Below are positions 20,633-30,102 of a stretch of DNA of 64,000 nt, piece after piece. Source of the DNA: Chitinophaga pinensis (GTDB taxonomy: Bacteria; Bacteroidota; Bacteroidia; UBA7662). The position numbers were made by a program, and so were the translations under genes. Within the stretch, counting starts at the first letter, position 1. Each line of letters begins with the position of its first letter. The notes under the pieces are model-generated. The model was not told the origin of the DNA. It did no database searches and saw nothing but the letters and a program-made list of their open reading frames with translations. The DNA lies in the NCBI GenBank assembly GCA_945874665.1, contig CAMCHJ010000007.1, forward strand, positions 38,550 to 102,549, given 5' to 3'.

Positions 20633-21274
20633 ATGTTAGAACAAGTAAGACATTTACTCGACCGTACGCGGGATTTATTTTTCCGTTATGGCATCAAAAG
20701 CATGACAATGGATGACATTGCCAGGCAATTGGGCATGTCTAAAAAGACCATTTATACGCATTTCCCAGACAAAAAAACGATGCTCAAGGCCATGATGTCG
20801 GACTTTTTGAACTGCCACCACCAAGAAGTGCAGCAGGCCAAAAAAGACAGCGGCAATGCCATTGAAGAAATGTTTGTGATTGCCGGCTTGGGCATGGAGC
20901 GCATGGACAAAATCACCCCGGGCTTCATTTTCGACCTGCGCAAATACCATGGCGACATTTGGTCGACTTTCGAAACCTTCCGGAATACCTCCATCTACCA
21001 AGAAGTAACCAGTAATTTACGGCGCGGCATCAGCGAAGGTTTATTTCGAGAAGATGTTGACATCGAAATAGCTGCCCACATGCACATTCAGCACCTCAAC
21101 TTAATTGTTGATCCGGGTAGTTTTTCACAAACCAACAAACCAGTACGCAGTATTTTATACACCATCATGATCACCTTTATCCGTGGTTTAGCCACTACCA
21201 AAGGCCTTAAGGAACTTGACAAAATGATGGCCAACACCAGCTTGTTAAACCAATCCAATTCTATACAATCCTAA
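20633..21274 (+). CDS. TetR/AcrR family transcriptional regulator
   Basis: FFRYGIKSMTMDDIARQLGMSKKTIYTHFPDKKTMLKAMM. Confidence 0.92.
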   Translation: MLEQVRHLLDRTRDLFFRYGIKSMTMDDIARQLGMSKKTIYTHFPDKKTMLKAMMSDFLNCHHQEVQQAKKDSGNAIEEMFVIAGLGMERMDKITPGFIFDLRKYHGDIWSTFETFRNTSIYQEVTSNLRRGISEGLFREDVDIEIAAHMHIQHLNLIVDPGSFSQTNKPVRSILYTIMITFIRGLATTKGLKELDKMMANTSLLNQSNSIQS

Positions 21275-22626
21275 TGTACCTACTCAAACGCCTCCCCGCT
21301 CTGGCTGTGTTGCTGCTCCTATTCGGTAACAGTATGGCCCAGGCACAAAGCAGTTTTACCTTGAAAGAAGCCGTTGATTACGCACTTCAAAACAATGTAA
21401 AAGCCAAAAATGCCCAGCTCGACGTGCGCATTGCCAAAATGAAAGTGCGTGAAATTACCACCATTGGTTTTCCGAAAATAAGTGCTTCTTACGGTGTTAA
21501 CAACAACTACATCATTCAAAGGGCCATTATTCCCGATGGAGGTATCTTTGGAGGCACTCCCGGTCAGCCTTTGGCACTCGAATTTCAGCCTCAATACGGC
21601 GGCAATGCTTCGCTAAACCTCAACCAATTGTTGTTTGATGGCTCATACATTGTAGGCTTACAGGCTGCTCAAACCTATCGTGACCTCGCTGCACGTTCGA
21701 ACGAAATGACCCAAGTAGAAGTCGCTGAAAACGTCAAGAAAGCGTATTACGGGGTTTTAGTAATGAAGGAGCGAAAGGAATTGTTAAACACATCCTTACT
21801 GCTTCTCGACAGCACACTTGCTGAAATGAAGTCGATGTATGCCAACGGTTTTATCGAAAAAATAGATGTAGATCGGTTACAAGTGCAGCGTAACAATTTT
21901 GCGGTAGAGCGTGATAAAATCAATCGTTTTGACGAAATCACCTTGCTTTTGCTCAAGTTTCAGATGGGCTACCCGCTTGATCAACCCCTTGTGCTAATTG
22001 ATAAACTGCGTGAAGTTGCCTTTGATGACAACATCCTCGAGCAAACAGGGGTAAATCCGATGGACCGCCCCGAAATGCGCCTCCTACAAACCCAAAAAGC
22101 AGCTACTAAATTAGAGCTCAAAAACATCAAAGCGGGATACCTGCCATCGATTGGCATTCAGGCGTCACGCGGGGCTTTGGCTGGTGCCAATAACTTTGAC
22201 CAAGTGCTTGACCCCAATGGCAGCTGGTTCGCCTATGGCGCTGTTGGCATCGGCGTAAATTGGAACATCTTCGACAGCTTTACCAAACGCTATCAAGCCC
22301 AGCAAAAGCGTATTGAGATAGAGAAGGTTGATAACACCATCTTTGATTTTAACAAGGCGGTGATGCTGCAATCGAGCCAAGCCAGCATCATGCTCCGCAA
22401 CAGCTACGAAACCATGAAAGTGCAGGAGCAAAACCTCCAACTGTCAACCGACGTATTGCGCGTGAGCCGCATCAAATACCAAGAAGGCGTAGGCTCGAAC
22501 CTCGAAGTAATCAATGCAGAAGCTGGATTTAGAGAGGCGCAAGCCAATTATTACAATGCGGTGTATGACTTGCTCATCGCCAAAGTAGAGCTTGAAAAAG
22601 CCAAAGGACAACTATTACTCAAATAA
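21274..22626 (+). CDS. TolC family outer membrane efflux protein
   Basis: FTLKEAVDYALQNNVKAKNAQLDVRIAKMKVRE; signal peptide; TAATG overlap with the TetR gene. Confidence 0.92.
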   Translation: MYLLKRLPALAVLLLLFGNSMAQAQSSFTLKEAVDYALQNNVKAKNAQLDVRIAKMKVREITTIGFPKISASYGVNNNYIIQRAIIPDGGIFGGTPGQPLALEFQPQYGGNASLNLNQLLFDGSYIVGLQAAQTYRDLAARSNEMTQVEVAENVKKAYYGVLVMKERKELLNTSLLLLDSTLAEMKSMYANGFIEKIDVDRLQVQRNNFAVERDKINRFDEITLLLLKFQMGYPLDQPLVLIDKLREVAFDDNILEQTGVNPMDRPEMRLLQTQKAATKLELKNIKAGYLPSIGIQASRGALAGANNFDQVLDPNGSWFAYGAVGIGVNWNIFDSFTKRYQAQQKRIEIEKVDNTIFDFNKAVMLQSSQASIMLRNSYETMKVQEQNLQLSTDVLRVSRIKYQEGVGSNLEVINAEAGFREAQANYYNAVYDLLIAKVELEKAKGQLLLK

Positions 22627-22644
22627 AAACGACCCCCACCTAAT

Positions 22645-23763
22645 ATGTTACGTAAATTACTTTTCGCAGTCATCGCCCTTGCTGGCATCACTGCTTGCAG
22701 CACCGAGGCAACCTCTGATAAAGCTGCCCTTTTAGAAGACCTTAAAAAACAGCAGGCCGAGCTCGCCATCCAAATCAAGCAGCTCGAAAGCGAGTTAACC
22801 GAAAGCGGCGAGCTGCCTCCTAGCGGCAAGCAAGTGGTTGTTGAAGGCGTGGAAAGCGGTCCATTTGAAACCTACCTCGAAGTACAAGGCCGCGTTGATG
22901 CGCGTGAAAGTTTAGATGCTACCGCAGAAAACATGGGCATTGTTCGAAGCATCAACGTAAAAGCTGGTGATAAAGTAGCCAAAGGAGCTGTGTTGGCCGA
23001 GCTCGACAACGACTTGCTCAAGCGCTCCATCGATGAAGTAAGAACTCAGTACGACTTTGCCAAACAACTTTTTGTGAAGCAAGAAAACCTTTGGAAGCAA
23101 AAAATAGGCTCAGAAGTACAGTATTTGCAAGCCAAAAACCAAAAAGAAAGTTTAGAAGGTCGTTTGGCCACTTTGCAAACCCAGCTCAACATGTCCCGCA
23201 TAACGGCACCCGTAGCTGGCACGGTAGACGAAGTAAATATAAAGTTAGGCCAGGCAGTTAGTCCCGGGCTCCCTGCCTTTAAAGTAGTAAACTACAACAA
23301 CATGCGCGTAGTTGCCGAATTGGCCGAATCCTACATTTCGAAAGTCAAAAAAGGTGATGATGTATTGTTGTACTTCAAAGACTACGACAAAGAATCGCCT
23401 GCCAAGATAAGCTACGTAGCCAAAACCATCAATCAAATGAACCGCACCTTTCGGGTTGAAACCGACCTCGATACCCGTACTGCTACTTACAACCCCAACA
23501 TGATCGTAGTGCTGCGCATCAACGATTATGCCGTTGATTCGGCCATCACCGTACCCATCAACCTCATTCAGCGCGCTGAAACAGGCATGTATATAATGGT
23601 TGCCGAGCAAAAAGACAAGCAGTGGTTTGCACGTCGCCAAGCCATAAGCACTGGCAAAACGTATGGCTCACGCACCGAAATCACGGCCGGACTCAGTCTC
23701 AGCAGCAAGCTCATCACAGTAGGTTACGCCGACCTCAACGAAGGTCAGGAAATACGCTTCTAA
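22645..23763 (+). CDS. Efflux RND transporter periplasmic adaptor subunit (MFP)
   Basis: NMGIVRSINVKAGDKVAKGAVLAELDNDLLKRS, RITAPVAGTVDEVNIKLGQAV; lipoprotein signal. Confidence 0.93.
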   Translation: MLRKLLFAVIALAGITACSTEATSDKAALLEDLKKQQAELAIQIKQLESELTESGELPPSGKQVVVEGVESGPFETYLEVQGRVDARESLDATAENMGIVRSINVKAGDKVAKGAVLAELDNDLLKRSIDEVRTQYDFAKQLFVKQENLWKQKIGSEVQYLQAKNQKESLEGRLATLQTQLNMSRITAPVAGTVDEVNIKLGQAVSPGLPAFKVVNYNNMRVVAELAESYISKVKKGDDVLLYFKDYDKESPAKISYVAKTINQMNRTFRVETDLDTRTATYNPNMIVVLRINDYAVDSAITVPINLIQRAETGMYIMVAEQKDKQWFARRQAISTGKTYGSRTEITAGLSLSSKLITVGYADLNEGQEIRF

Positions 23764-23778
23764 GCCCCAAAAACGCAA

Positions 23779-26700
23779 ATGAACGACTTAAAGCCATTCA
23801 AAGAATTTAAGCCTACCAGTTGGGCCATCGACAACAGGATCACCATTTTTATCCTGTCGGCGATCATCACCCTGGCCGGCTTTTCGGTGTATAACTCCAT
23901 CCCCAAGGAGCAGTTCCCCGAAATTGTAATCCCCACCATCTACGTAAGCACCGTGTACCCAGGTACCTCGCCTGCCGACATGGAAAACTTGGTGACCAAG
24001 CCCATTGAAAAGCAAATCAAGGGCATTTCGGGTATCAAAAAGCTCACTTCTAACTCGCTACAAGACTTTTCGAACGTCATTGTAGAGTTTGACACCGATG
24101 TAGACGTGACCGTGGCGAAGCAAAAAGTAAAGGATGCGGTCGACAAAGCCCGTTCTGAGCTACCTAAAGACCTCCCCCAAGACCCAACGGTGCTCGAAAT
24201 CGACTTGTCGGAGATCCCAATCATGTTCATCAACCTATCGGGCAAAATCGATTTAGCCAAGTTAAAAGACTATGCCGACGATCTTAAAGACGTGATCGAA
24301 GGTGTAAGCTCGGTAAACCGCGTAGACCTTGTAGGAGCACTCGAGCGCGAAATACAGGTAGATGTGGACATGTACAAAATGCAAGCCGCCAAAATCACAA
24401 TGGATGATATTGAGCGCGCCATCAAGTACGAAAACATGACCATTTCGGGCGGTAGCATCAACACCGGTGAAATGAAAAGGGCCATCCGTGTGGCCGGTGA
24501 ATTCAAAAAAGTAAGCGAGCTCAGCAACATCATCGTCACCAGCATGCCTGGCACGCCAGTGTACCTCCGCGACATCGCCACCATTACCGACGGATTTAAA
24601 GAAAAAGAGTCGTTTGCCCGCTTAAACGGCGAAAACGTAATCACCCTCAACGTCATCAAGCGATCAGGCGAAAACCTCATCAGCACCGCCGACGACATCC
24701 GGGCGATACTCGACACCCAGCGCGAAAAGCTGCCGACCGAGCTTAAAATCACCGTTACTGGCGACCAAAGCACCTTTACCCGCACCACGGTGCACGACCT
24801 CACCAACACCATCATCATCGGCTTTATACTCGTAACCTTGGTGTTGATGTTCTTCATGGGTACCACCAACGCCATGTTTGTGGGCTTATCGGTACCGCTT
24901 TCGAGCTTCTTGGCCTTCTTGTTTATGCCGAGCATCGACTTTACCATGAACATGATCGTGCTGTTTTCGCTCCTCATGGCGCTCGGCGTGGTGGTGGATG
25001 ATGCCATTGTGGTGGTAGAAAACATCCACCGTTTGTATGGGAATGGGCGACGAAAAATCGACAAAGCCGCTAAAATGGCTGCTGGAGAAATCTTTTTGCC
25101 CGTATTGGCAGGTACCGCAACCACCATTGCCCCTTTCTTGCCATTGGCCTTTTGGAGTGGCGTGGTAGGTAAGTTCATGTATTTTTTACCCATCACCCTC
25201 ATCCTCACCCTCACAGCATCCTTACTAGTAGCTTACATCATCAACCCGGTTTTTGCGGTGCAGTTTATGAAGCCCGAACACAAAAGCATTGGTCCAGTTG
25301 AGCAAAAGCGCAAAAAACGTTCCCTTGTACTCCTCTCCATTGGCTTTGCCGCGGCTGCCATGATTGCCCATCTGATGGCTTCACCGGGTATTGGTAACTT
25401 CCTCCTTTTTGTAGTAGGCGTGTTGTGGTTGAACCGTTATGTACTCACCCCAGCCATCCTCAACTTCCAAGAAAACCGCTGGCCAAAGGCGCAAGGCGCC
25501 TACGAAAAACTGTTGCGTTGGGCGTTGCGCGGGGCCAATCCCCGTTGGATCTTAGGCGGCACCGTTGCTGTGTTTATCGGCACCCTCTTTTTAACCGTGT
25601 GGGCAGCTCAAATTGGCCGTTTGAAAGTCGATTTCTTCCCACAAGGCGACCCCAATTTTGTGTATGTGTACATCACAACGCCAGTAGGTAGCGATCAAAA
25701 TTATACCGACAGCATTACCAGGGTGGTTGAAAAGCGCGTAGCCAAGGTCATCGGCAGCGATAATCCCATGATTGAGTCGGTGATTGCCAACGTAACCATT
25801 GGTGCTGGTGATCCAATGGCTGGCGACCGCGCTGCTGCGCCTAACAAAGGCAAGGTAACCGTGGCTTTTGTTGAATTTGCGAAACGTGAAGGTGGCCAAA
25901 CGCAACCCGTGCTTAACGAAATTCGCGAGGCTGTAAAAGGTATTGCAGGCGTTGAAATTTCAGTCGACAAAGAGCAAAACGGCCCACCTACCGGCAAGCC
26001 CATCAACATTGAAGTGAGCGGTGATGATTTTGAGGTGCTCGGACAAATTTCAGCAGGCCTCAAGCAGTACCTCGACTCGCTCGATGTACCTGGTGTGGAA
26101 GAGCTCAAAAGCGACCTCGAGGCCAGCAAGCCTGAATTACTCATTGCCATTGACCGCGAGCGTGCCCAGCGCGAAGGCCTGAGCACCGCCCAAATCGGTT
26201 CTGAAATCCGTGCCGCTGTTTTCGGCAAAGAAGTCAGCAAATTCCGTGATGCAAACGACGAAATTCCCATTCAGCTACGCTACGACGAAGTGAACCGCAA
26301 AGACGTAGACCGCTTGATCAACGCACGCATCACCTACCGCGATATGAACGCTGGAGGTGCCATCCGCCAAATTCCGCTTTCTTCAGTGGCACGCATCCAG
26401 TACACCAACAGTTATGGTTCGATTAAGCGCAAAGACCAAAAAAGGGTGGTGACCATCAGTTCAAACGTACTCGGTGGTTTCACAGCCAACCAAGTGGTGG
26501 CCGAAATCAACAAATCAATCTTAGAATTCGACGTGCCTGAAGGTTATAGCATTGCTATGACTGGTGAGCAAGAGGAACAGGCCGAATCTGGCCGCTTCCT
26601 CTCCAACGCCTTGTTGATCAGTGTGGGTTTAATTTTTATGATTTTGATCATCCAATTTAACTCCATCAACAAAACCCTCATCATTCTGAGTGAGATTTTG

Positions 26701-27189
26701 TTGAGTATCATAGGTGTATTGCTTGGCTTCATCATTACAGGTATGAATATGTCGGTGGTGATGTCGGGCATCGGCATCGTAGCGCTCGCTGGTATTGTAG
26801 TTAAAAACGGCATCCTCATTGTGGAATACATTGATGTAATGCTCGAAAAACCAGGTATAAGCCTCAAAGAAGCCATCATTGAAGCTGGTAAAATCAGAAT
26901 GACGCCCGTAATGCTCACCGCCCTTTCGACTATTTTAGGCTTGATTCCGCTGGCGGTAGGTTTGAACATCGACTTCGGATCGTTGTTTACAGAGCTCAAT
27001 CCAAAAATATTTTTTGGTGGAGATAGCGTTACCTTCTTCGGGCCTTTGAGCTGGACGATCATCTTTGGACTAACTTTCGCTACATTTTTAACATTGGTGT
27101 TGGTTCCTGTAATGTATTATGTATCGATGAGGAACCAGGTTCGAAGAAAATATTTAATTAGAAAACTAAAGAGGTTAGCTTTTCGTTAA
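23779..27189 (+). CDS. Efflux RND transporter permease (AcrB family)
   Basis: 1136 aa; TVYPGTSPADMENLVTKPIEKQIKGI, GVVVDDAIVVVENIHR, MSGIGIVALAGIVVKNGILIVEYID. Confidence 0.95.
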   Translation: MNDLKPFKEFKPTSWAIDNRITIFILSAIITLAGFSVYNSIPKEQFPEIVIPTIYVSTVYPGTSPADMENLVTKPIEKQIKGISGIKKLTSNSLQDFSNVIVEFDTDVDVTVAKQKVKDAVDKARSELPKDLPQDPTVLEIDLSEIPIMFINLSGKIDLAKLKDYADDLKDVIEGVSSVNRVDLVGALEREIQVDVDMYKMQAAKITMDDIERAIKYENMTISGGSINTGEMKRAIRVAGEFKKVSELSNIIVTSMPGTPVYLRDIATITDGFKEKESFARLNGENVITLNVIKRSGENLISTADDIRAILDTQREKLPTELKITVTGDQSTFTRTTVHDLTNTIIIGFILVTLVLMFFMGTTNAMFVGLSVPLSSFLAFLFMPSIDFTMNMIVLFSLLMALGVVVDDAIVVVENIHRLYGNGRRKIDKAAKMAAGEIFLPVLAGTATTIAPFLPLAFWSGVVGKFMYFLPITLILTLTASLLVAYIINPVFAVQFMKPEHKSIGPVEQKRKKRSLVLLSIGFAAAAMIAHLMASPGIGNFLLFVVGVLWLNRYVLTPAILNFQENRWPKAQGAYEKLLRWALRGANPRWILGGTVAVFIGTLFLTVWAAQIGRLKVDFFPQGDPNFVYVYITTPVGSDQNYTDSITRVVEKRVAKVIGSDNPMIESVIANVTIGAGDPMAGDRAAAPNKGKVTVAFVEFAKREGGQTQPVLNEIREAVKGIAGVEISVDKEQNGPPTGKPINIEVSGDDFEVLGQISAGLKQYLDSLDVPGVEELKSDLEASKPELLIAIDRERAQREGLSTAQIGSEIRAAVFGKEVSKFRDANDEIPIQLRYDEVNRKDVDRLINARITYRDMNAGGAIRQIPLSSVARIQYTNSYGSIKRKDQKRVVTISSNVLGGFTANQVVAEINKSILEFDVPEGYSIAMTGEQEEQAESGRFLSNALLISVGLIFMILIIQFNSINKTLIILSEILLSIIGVLLGFIITGMNMSVVMSGIGIVALAGIVVKNGILIVEYIDVMLEKPGISLKEAIIEAGKIRMTPVMLTALSTILGLIPLAVGLNIDFGSLFTELNPKIFFGGDSVTFFGPLSWTIIFGLTFATFLTLVLVPVMYYVSMRNQVRRKYLIRKLKRLAFR

Positions 27190-27243
27190 GCTCTCAAGAC
27201 ATACCAGCGCAAGTTGGTAGTTTTTCATAGGTTTAGTTTGGTT

Positions 27244-27278
27244 AACCCTTGGACTGAGAAGTCCGAGGGTTTTTTTTA
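27244..27278 (+). terminator. Rho-independent terminator of the RND operon
   Basis: AACCCTTGGACT-gaga-AGTCCGAGGGTT followed by TTTTTTT. Confidence 0.88.
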
Positions 27279-27378
27279 TGGAGATGTGACCCCGCTGCGG
27301 TCAGTCAAGGGTGCTTCGCGTTTGTTGGGATGTTATGGATGTGTGACCTCTCCAACATCAGTCAGGGGTGCTTCTGCG
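27277..27378. repeat. Two imperfect ~44-bp direct repeats in the intergenic region
   Basis: TTATGGAGATGTGACCCCGCTGCGGTCAGTCAAGGGTGCTTCGCG (from 27277) and TTATGGATGTGTGACCTCTCCAACATCAGTCAGGGGTGCTTCTGCG (from 27333). Confidence 0.7.
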
Positions 27379-27467
27379 AAGCGGCCATTCCTGTAACGAT
27401 GCGCAATCCTGTTCGAAGGAGTTGGAGCTGGTTTTGTAATAAATGATGGCATTCGGGGGCAATCGCG

Positions 27468-27475
27468 TATTTTTG
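27468..27475 (+). promoter_or_regulatory. Candidate -7 element TATTTTTG of rsmA
   Basis: TAnnTTTG match; the GTG start at 27480 lies 5 nt after its last base. Confidence 0.4.
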
Positions 27476-27479
27476 AAGT

Positions 27480-28253
27480 GTGAATATTAAGGTTAGACCC
27501 AAAAAACAGCTAGGACAACACTTTTTAACCGACCACAACACTGCCAAGCGCATTGCCAATACCCTTACCGGTTATGGCGATTACAAGACGGTTATTGAGG
27601 TTGGGCCAGGCACAGGCATGCTCACCCAATACCTCAAGGAGCATCCTTACCAGCTTATTTTGTCGGAGGTTGACCAAGAAAGCATCGACCACCTCATTGC
27701 AGAAAAAGGCTATTTGAGCTCCGATTTTATCGGTGATTTTTTAAACATCGATCCAGCTTACCTCAGTAAAGAGCAAGTGGCGGTTACGGGCAATTTTCCT
27801 TATAACATCAGTACCCAGATTGTTTTTAAGGTGATAGAACACCGCGATCGGATCCCCGAAATGACCGGTATGTTTCAGAAGGAAGTGGCCCAACGGATTT
27901 GTGCCCTCCATGGCAGCAAGGTGTACGGCATCATCAGCGTGCTTACCCAAGCGTTTTTCCATGCCGAATATTTGTTTACCGTAAACGAAGGCGTTTTTAA
28001 CCCCCCTCCAAAAGTAAAATCGGGTGTGATTCGGCTGCAGCGCTTGCCTTCGAGTCCGAATTGCAAAACCGAAGACCTTTTTCGCGTGGTGAAAACTGCC
28101 TTTAACCAGCGCCGCAAAATGCTCAGCAACGCACTCAAACCAGTGCTGCCCGAGGATTATGTAGATGAAATGAAAATTCTCAGTAAAAGGGCCGAACAGT
28201 TGAGCGTGGCTGATTTTATAGACTTAACCCGCAGCATTTATGGTAGCCACTGA
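27480..28253 (+). CDS. rsmA: 16S rRNA (adenine1518-N6/adenine1519-N6) dimethyltransferase
   Basis: KKQLGQHFLTDHNTAKRIANTL, VIEVGPGTGMLTQYL, VTGNFPYNISTQIVFKVI; GTG start. Confidence 0.95.
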   Translation: MNIKVRPKKQLGQHFLTDHNTAKRIANTLTGYGDYKTVIEVGPGTGMLTQYLKEHPYQLILSEVDQESIDHLIAEKGYLSSDFIGDFLNIDPAYLSKEQVAVTGNFPYNISTQIVFKVIEHRDRIPEMTGMFQKEVAQRICALHGSKVYGIISVLTQAFFHAEYLFTVNEGVFNPPPKVKSGVIRLQRLPSSPNCKTEDLFRVVKTAFNQRRKMLSNALKPVLPEDYVDEMKILSKRAEQLSVADFIDLTRSIYGSH

Positions 28254-29193
28254 GCTTTTTCGCGTATTGATTGTAGACGATGTGCACCCGGTGCTGCTGC
28301 AGCGCCTGGGGTCTCTGCCACAGCTGGTGCTCGATTATCAGCCAGAGATTACCCCTGAGGCCATTGCTACAGTGCTGCCCGCTTATAACGGTCTAGTGAT
28401 ACGCACCAAAACGCAACTCACAGGTACTTTGCTGGCCAGTTGTAGTCATTTGCGCTTTATTGCGCGGGCGGGTGCTGGCCTCGACAACATCGACGAAGGT
28501 GCTGCCCAACAACTTGGAATTAAGCTTTACAACGCCCCTGAAGGCAACCGGCAAGCGGTAGCAGAACATGTGGTAGGCATGCTGCTCAGTTTATTCAACA
28601 ATTTGCGCGAGGGAGATGCGGCCATCAGAAGTGGCCGCTGGGAGCGTGAGGAACACCGTGGCACAGAGCTCAGCGGCAAAACCGTGGGACTCATTGGCTA
28701 CGGCAACAATGGGGAGGCCACGGCGCGCGTACTGCATGGCTTTGGGTGCGAAATACTGGCTTACGATAAATACAAGCGTGGTTTTGGTGGTGAGGGAACG
28801 AAAGAGGTGCCGCTGGAGGCGCTGTTTGAGCGTGCCGATATCCTGAGTTTGCACCTGCCACTTACCAAAGAGAGCCACGGCATGGTGAATGCTGCTTTCC
28901 TTGGTGCCTTTCAAAAACCACTGGTGCTGGTGAACGCGGCTAGGGGCGAAATTGTGCAGCTAGAAGCGGTAGTGGCGGCGCTGGCATCGGGCCAACTCAC
29001 AGGAGCTTGCTTAGATGTGTTAGAAAACGAAAAGCCACAGCTTTGGCAGAAAGACCTCATGGAGCAGCTTTTTGCGCATCCCAGGGTGCTGCTGAGTCCG
29101 CATGTGGCCGGCTGGACTAAAGAATCTTACCGCAAAATTTCAGAAGTGCTGGCCGATAAACTGCTCCTTGACTTTTTCGAAGCGCGCAGTTAA
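28240..29193 (+). CDS. D-isomer-specific 2-hydroxyacid dehydrogenase (SerA-like)
   Basis: LRFIARAGAGLDNID, GKTVGLIGYGNNGEATARVLHGFG, VLVNAARGEIV, HVAGWTKESY; overlaps the rsmA end. Confidence 0.88.
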   Translation: MVATELFRVLIVDDVHPVLLQRLGSLPQLVLDYQPEITPEAIATVLPAYNGLVIRTKTQLTGTLLASCSHLRFIARAGAGLDNIDEGAAQQLGIKLYNAPEGNRQAVAEHVVGMLLSLFNNLREGDAAIRSGRWEREEHRGTELSGKTVGLIGYGNNGEATARVLHGFGCEILAYDKYKRGFGGEGTKEVPLEALFERADILSLHLPLTKESHGMVNAAFLGAFQKPLVLVNAARGEIVQLEAVVAALASGQLTGACLDVLENEKPQLWQKDLMEQLFAHPRVLLSPHVAGWTKESYRKISEVLADKLLLDFFEARS

Positions 29194-29251
29194 AATGCAA
29201 GCATACCCGGCTCAAAAGCCTGCTTGCTAAAGACGATTGATTTCCTATTCC

Positions 29252-30049
29252 TCAATCTACCTTCAACACTTCCACCTCAAACAAAAGCGTGGCATAGGGC
29301 GGAATTAACCCACCACCAGCCCCCTTTGGCCCATACGCCAAGTAAGAAGGAATGATCAACCGGGCTACATCCCCTTCGCGCAACAACGCAATTCCTTCTT
29401 CCCAGCCTTGAATCACTTGGCCTTCCCCCAAAACAAAGGTAAAAGGCTCGTTTCGATCGCGAGAACTATCGAATTTGGTGCCATCAAGCAGGGTTCCAGT
29501 GTAATGCACCGTTATTTTTTTGCCAGAAAGGGCGGCTTTGCCCTTGCCCCCGAGCTTACGCGAGATGAGGAGGCCCGAGTTGCGCGCGGTATCGCTGATG
29601 CCCTGATTAAGCAGAAATTTTTCGAGATCACGGTCCTCGTTACGCACCGCTAACACCCCAATGTGAAACACCATTTCGCTGCCTGGTTTGATGCCCTGAG
29701 GCAATGGCTGGTTGAAGATGCGGTTGTAGACTGAGTCTGCAGAGAGGTAAAAAGTAGCAGAATCACCAGCGCCAAGGAGCACCAGGCCTTCTTCCATGCT
29801 GCCTGTGTAAGCGGGATTAGTAACTTGCAGGTAAACGGGGCGACCATAACTTTTAGAGTCGAAAATGAGCGAGTCGGCGGTTCCGTATTTCATATCGATC
29901 ACCAAAATATCGCCCAAAACGGCCTTTTCTTTGGCTACATTCACGTGCATTTCATATTCTAAACCGTTTGGCGTAACCAAACGGTTGTTTTGAGCTTCTG
30001 GCTTACACGCTGCCAAAAGCAGTAGCCAAGGGAGGAGGTATTTTTTCAT
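29252..30049 (-). CDS. FKBP-type peptidyl-prolyl cis-trans isomerase, lipoprotein
   Basis: KKITVHYTGTLLDGTKFDSSRDRNEPFTFVLGEGQVIQGWEEGIALLREGDVARLIIPSYLAYG; LLLAAC lipobox. Confidence 0.93.
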   Translation of the reverse strand: MKKYLLPWLLLLAACKPEAQNNRLVTPNGLEYEMHVNVAKEKAVLGDILVIDMKYGTADSLIFDSKSYGRPVYLQVTNPAYTGSMEEGLVLLGAGDSATFYLSADSVYNRIFNQPLPQGIKPGSEMVFHIGVLAVRNEDRDLEKFLLNQGISDTARNSGLLISRKLGGKGKAALSGKKITVHYTGTLLDGTKFDSSRDRNEPFTFVLGEGQVIQGWEEGIALLREGDVARLIIPSYLAYGPKGAGGGLIPPYATLLFEVEVLKVD

Positions 30050-30102
30050 GGGATGCTTGAGCGATTTTTGTGCAATGGGTTACTAAAATACGAAATTCAA
30101 CT

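Noticed and set aside
24270-25214. 314-aa minus-strand ORF
   Set aside because: Antisense to the RND permease; Met/Ser/Thr-rich composition typical of a shadow ORF.
27214-27396. 60-aa ORF between the RND permease and rsmA
   Set aside because: Its sequence spans the terminator and the two intergenic direct repeats; no coding signature.
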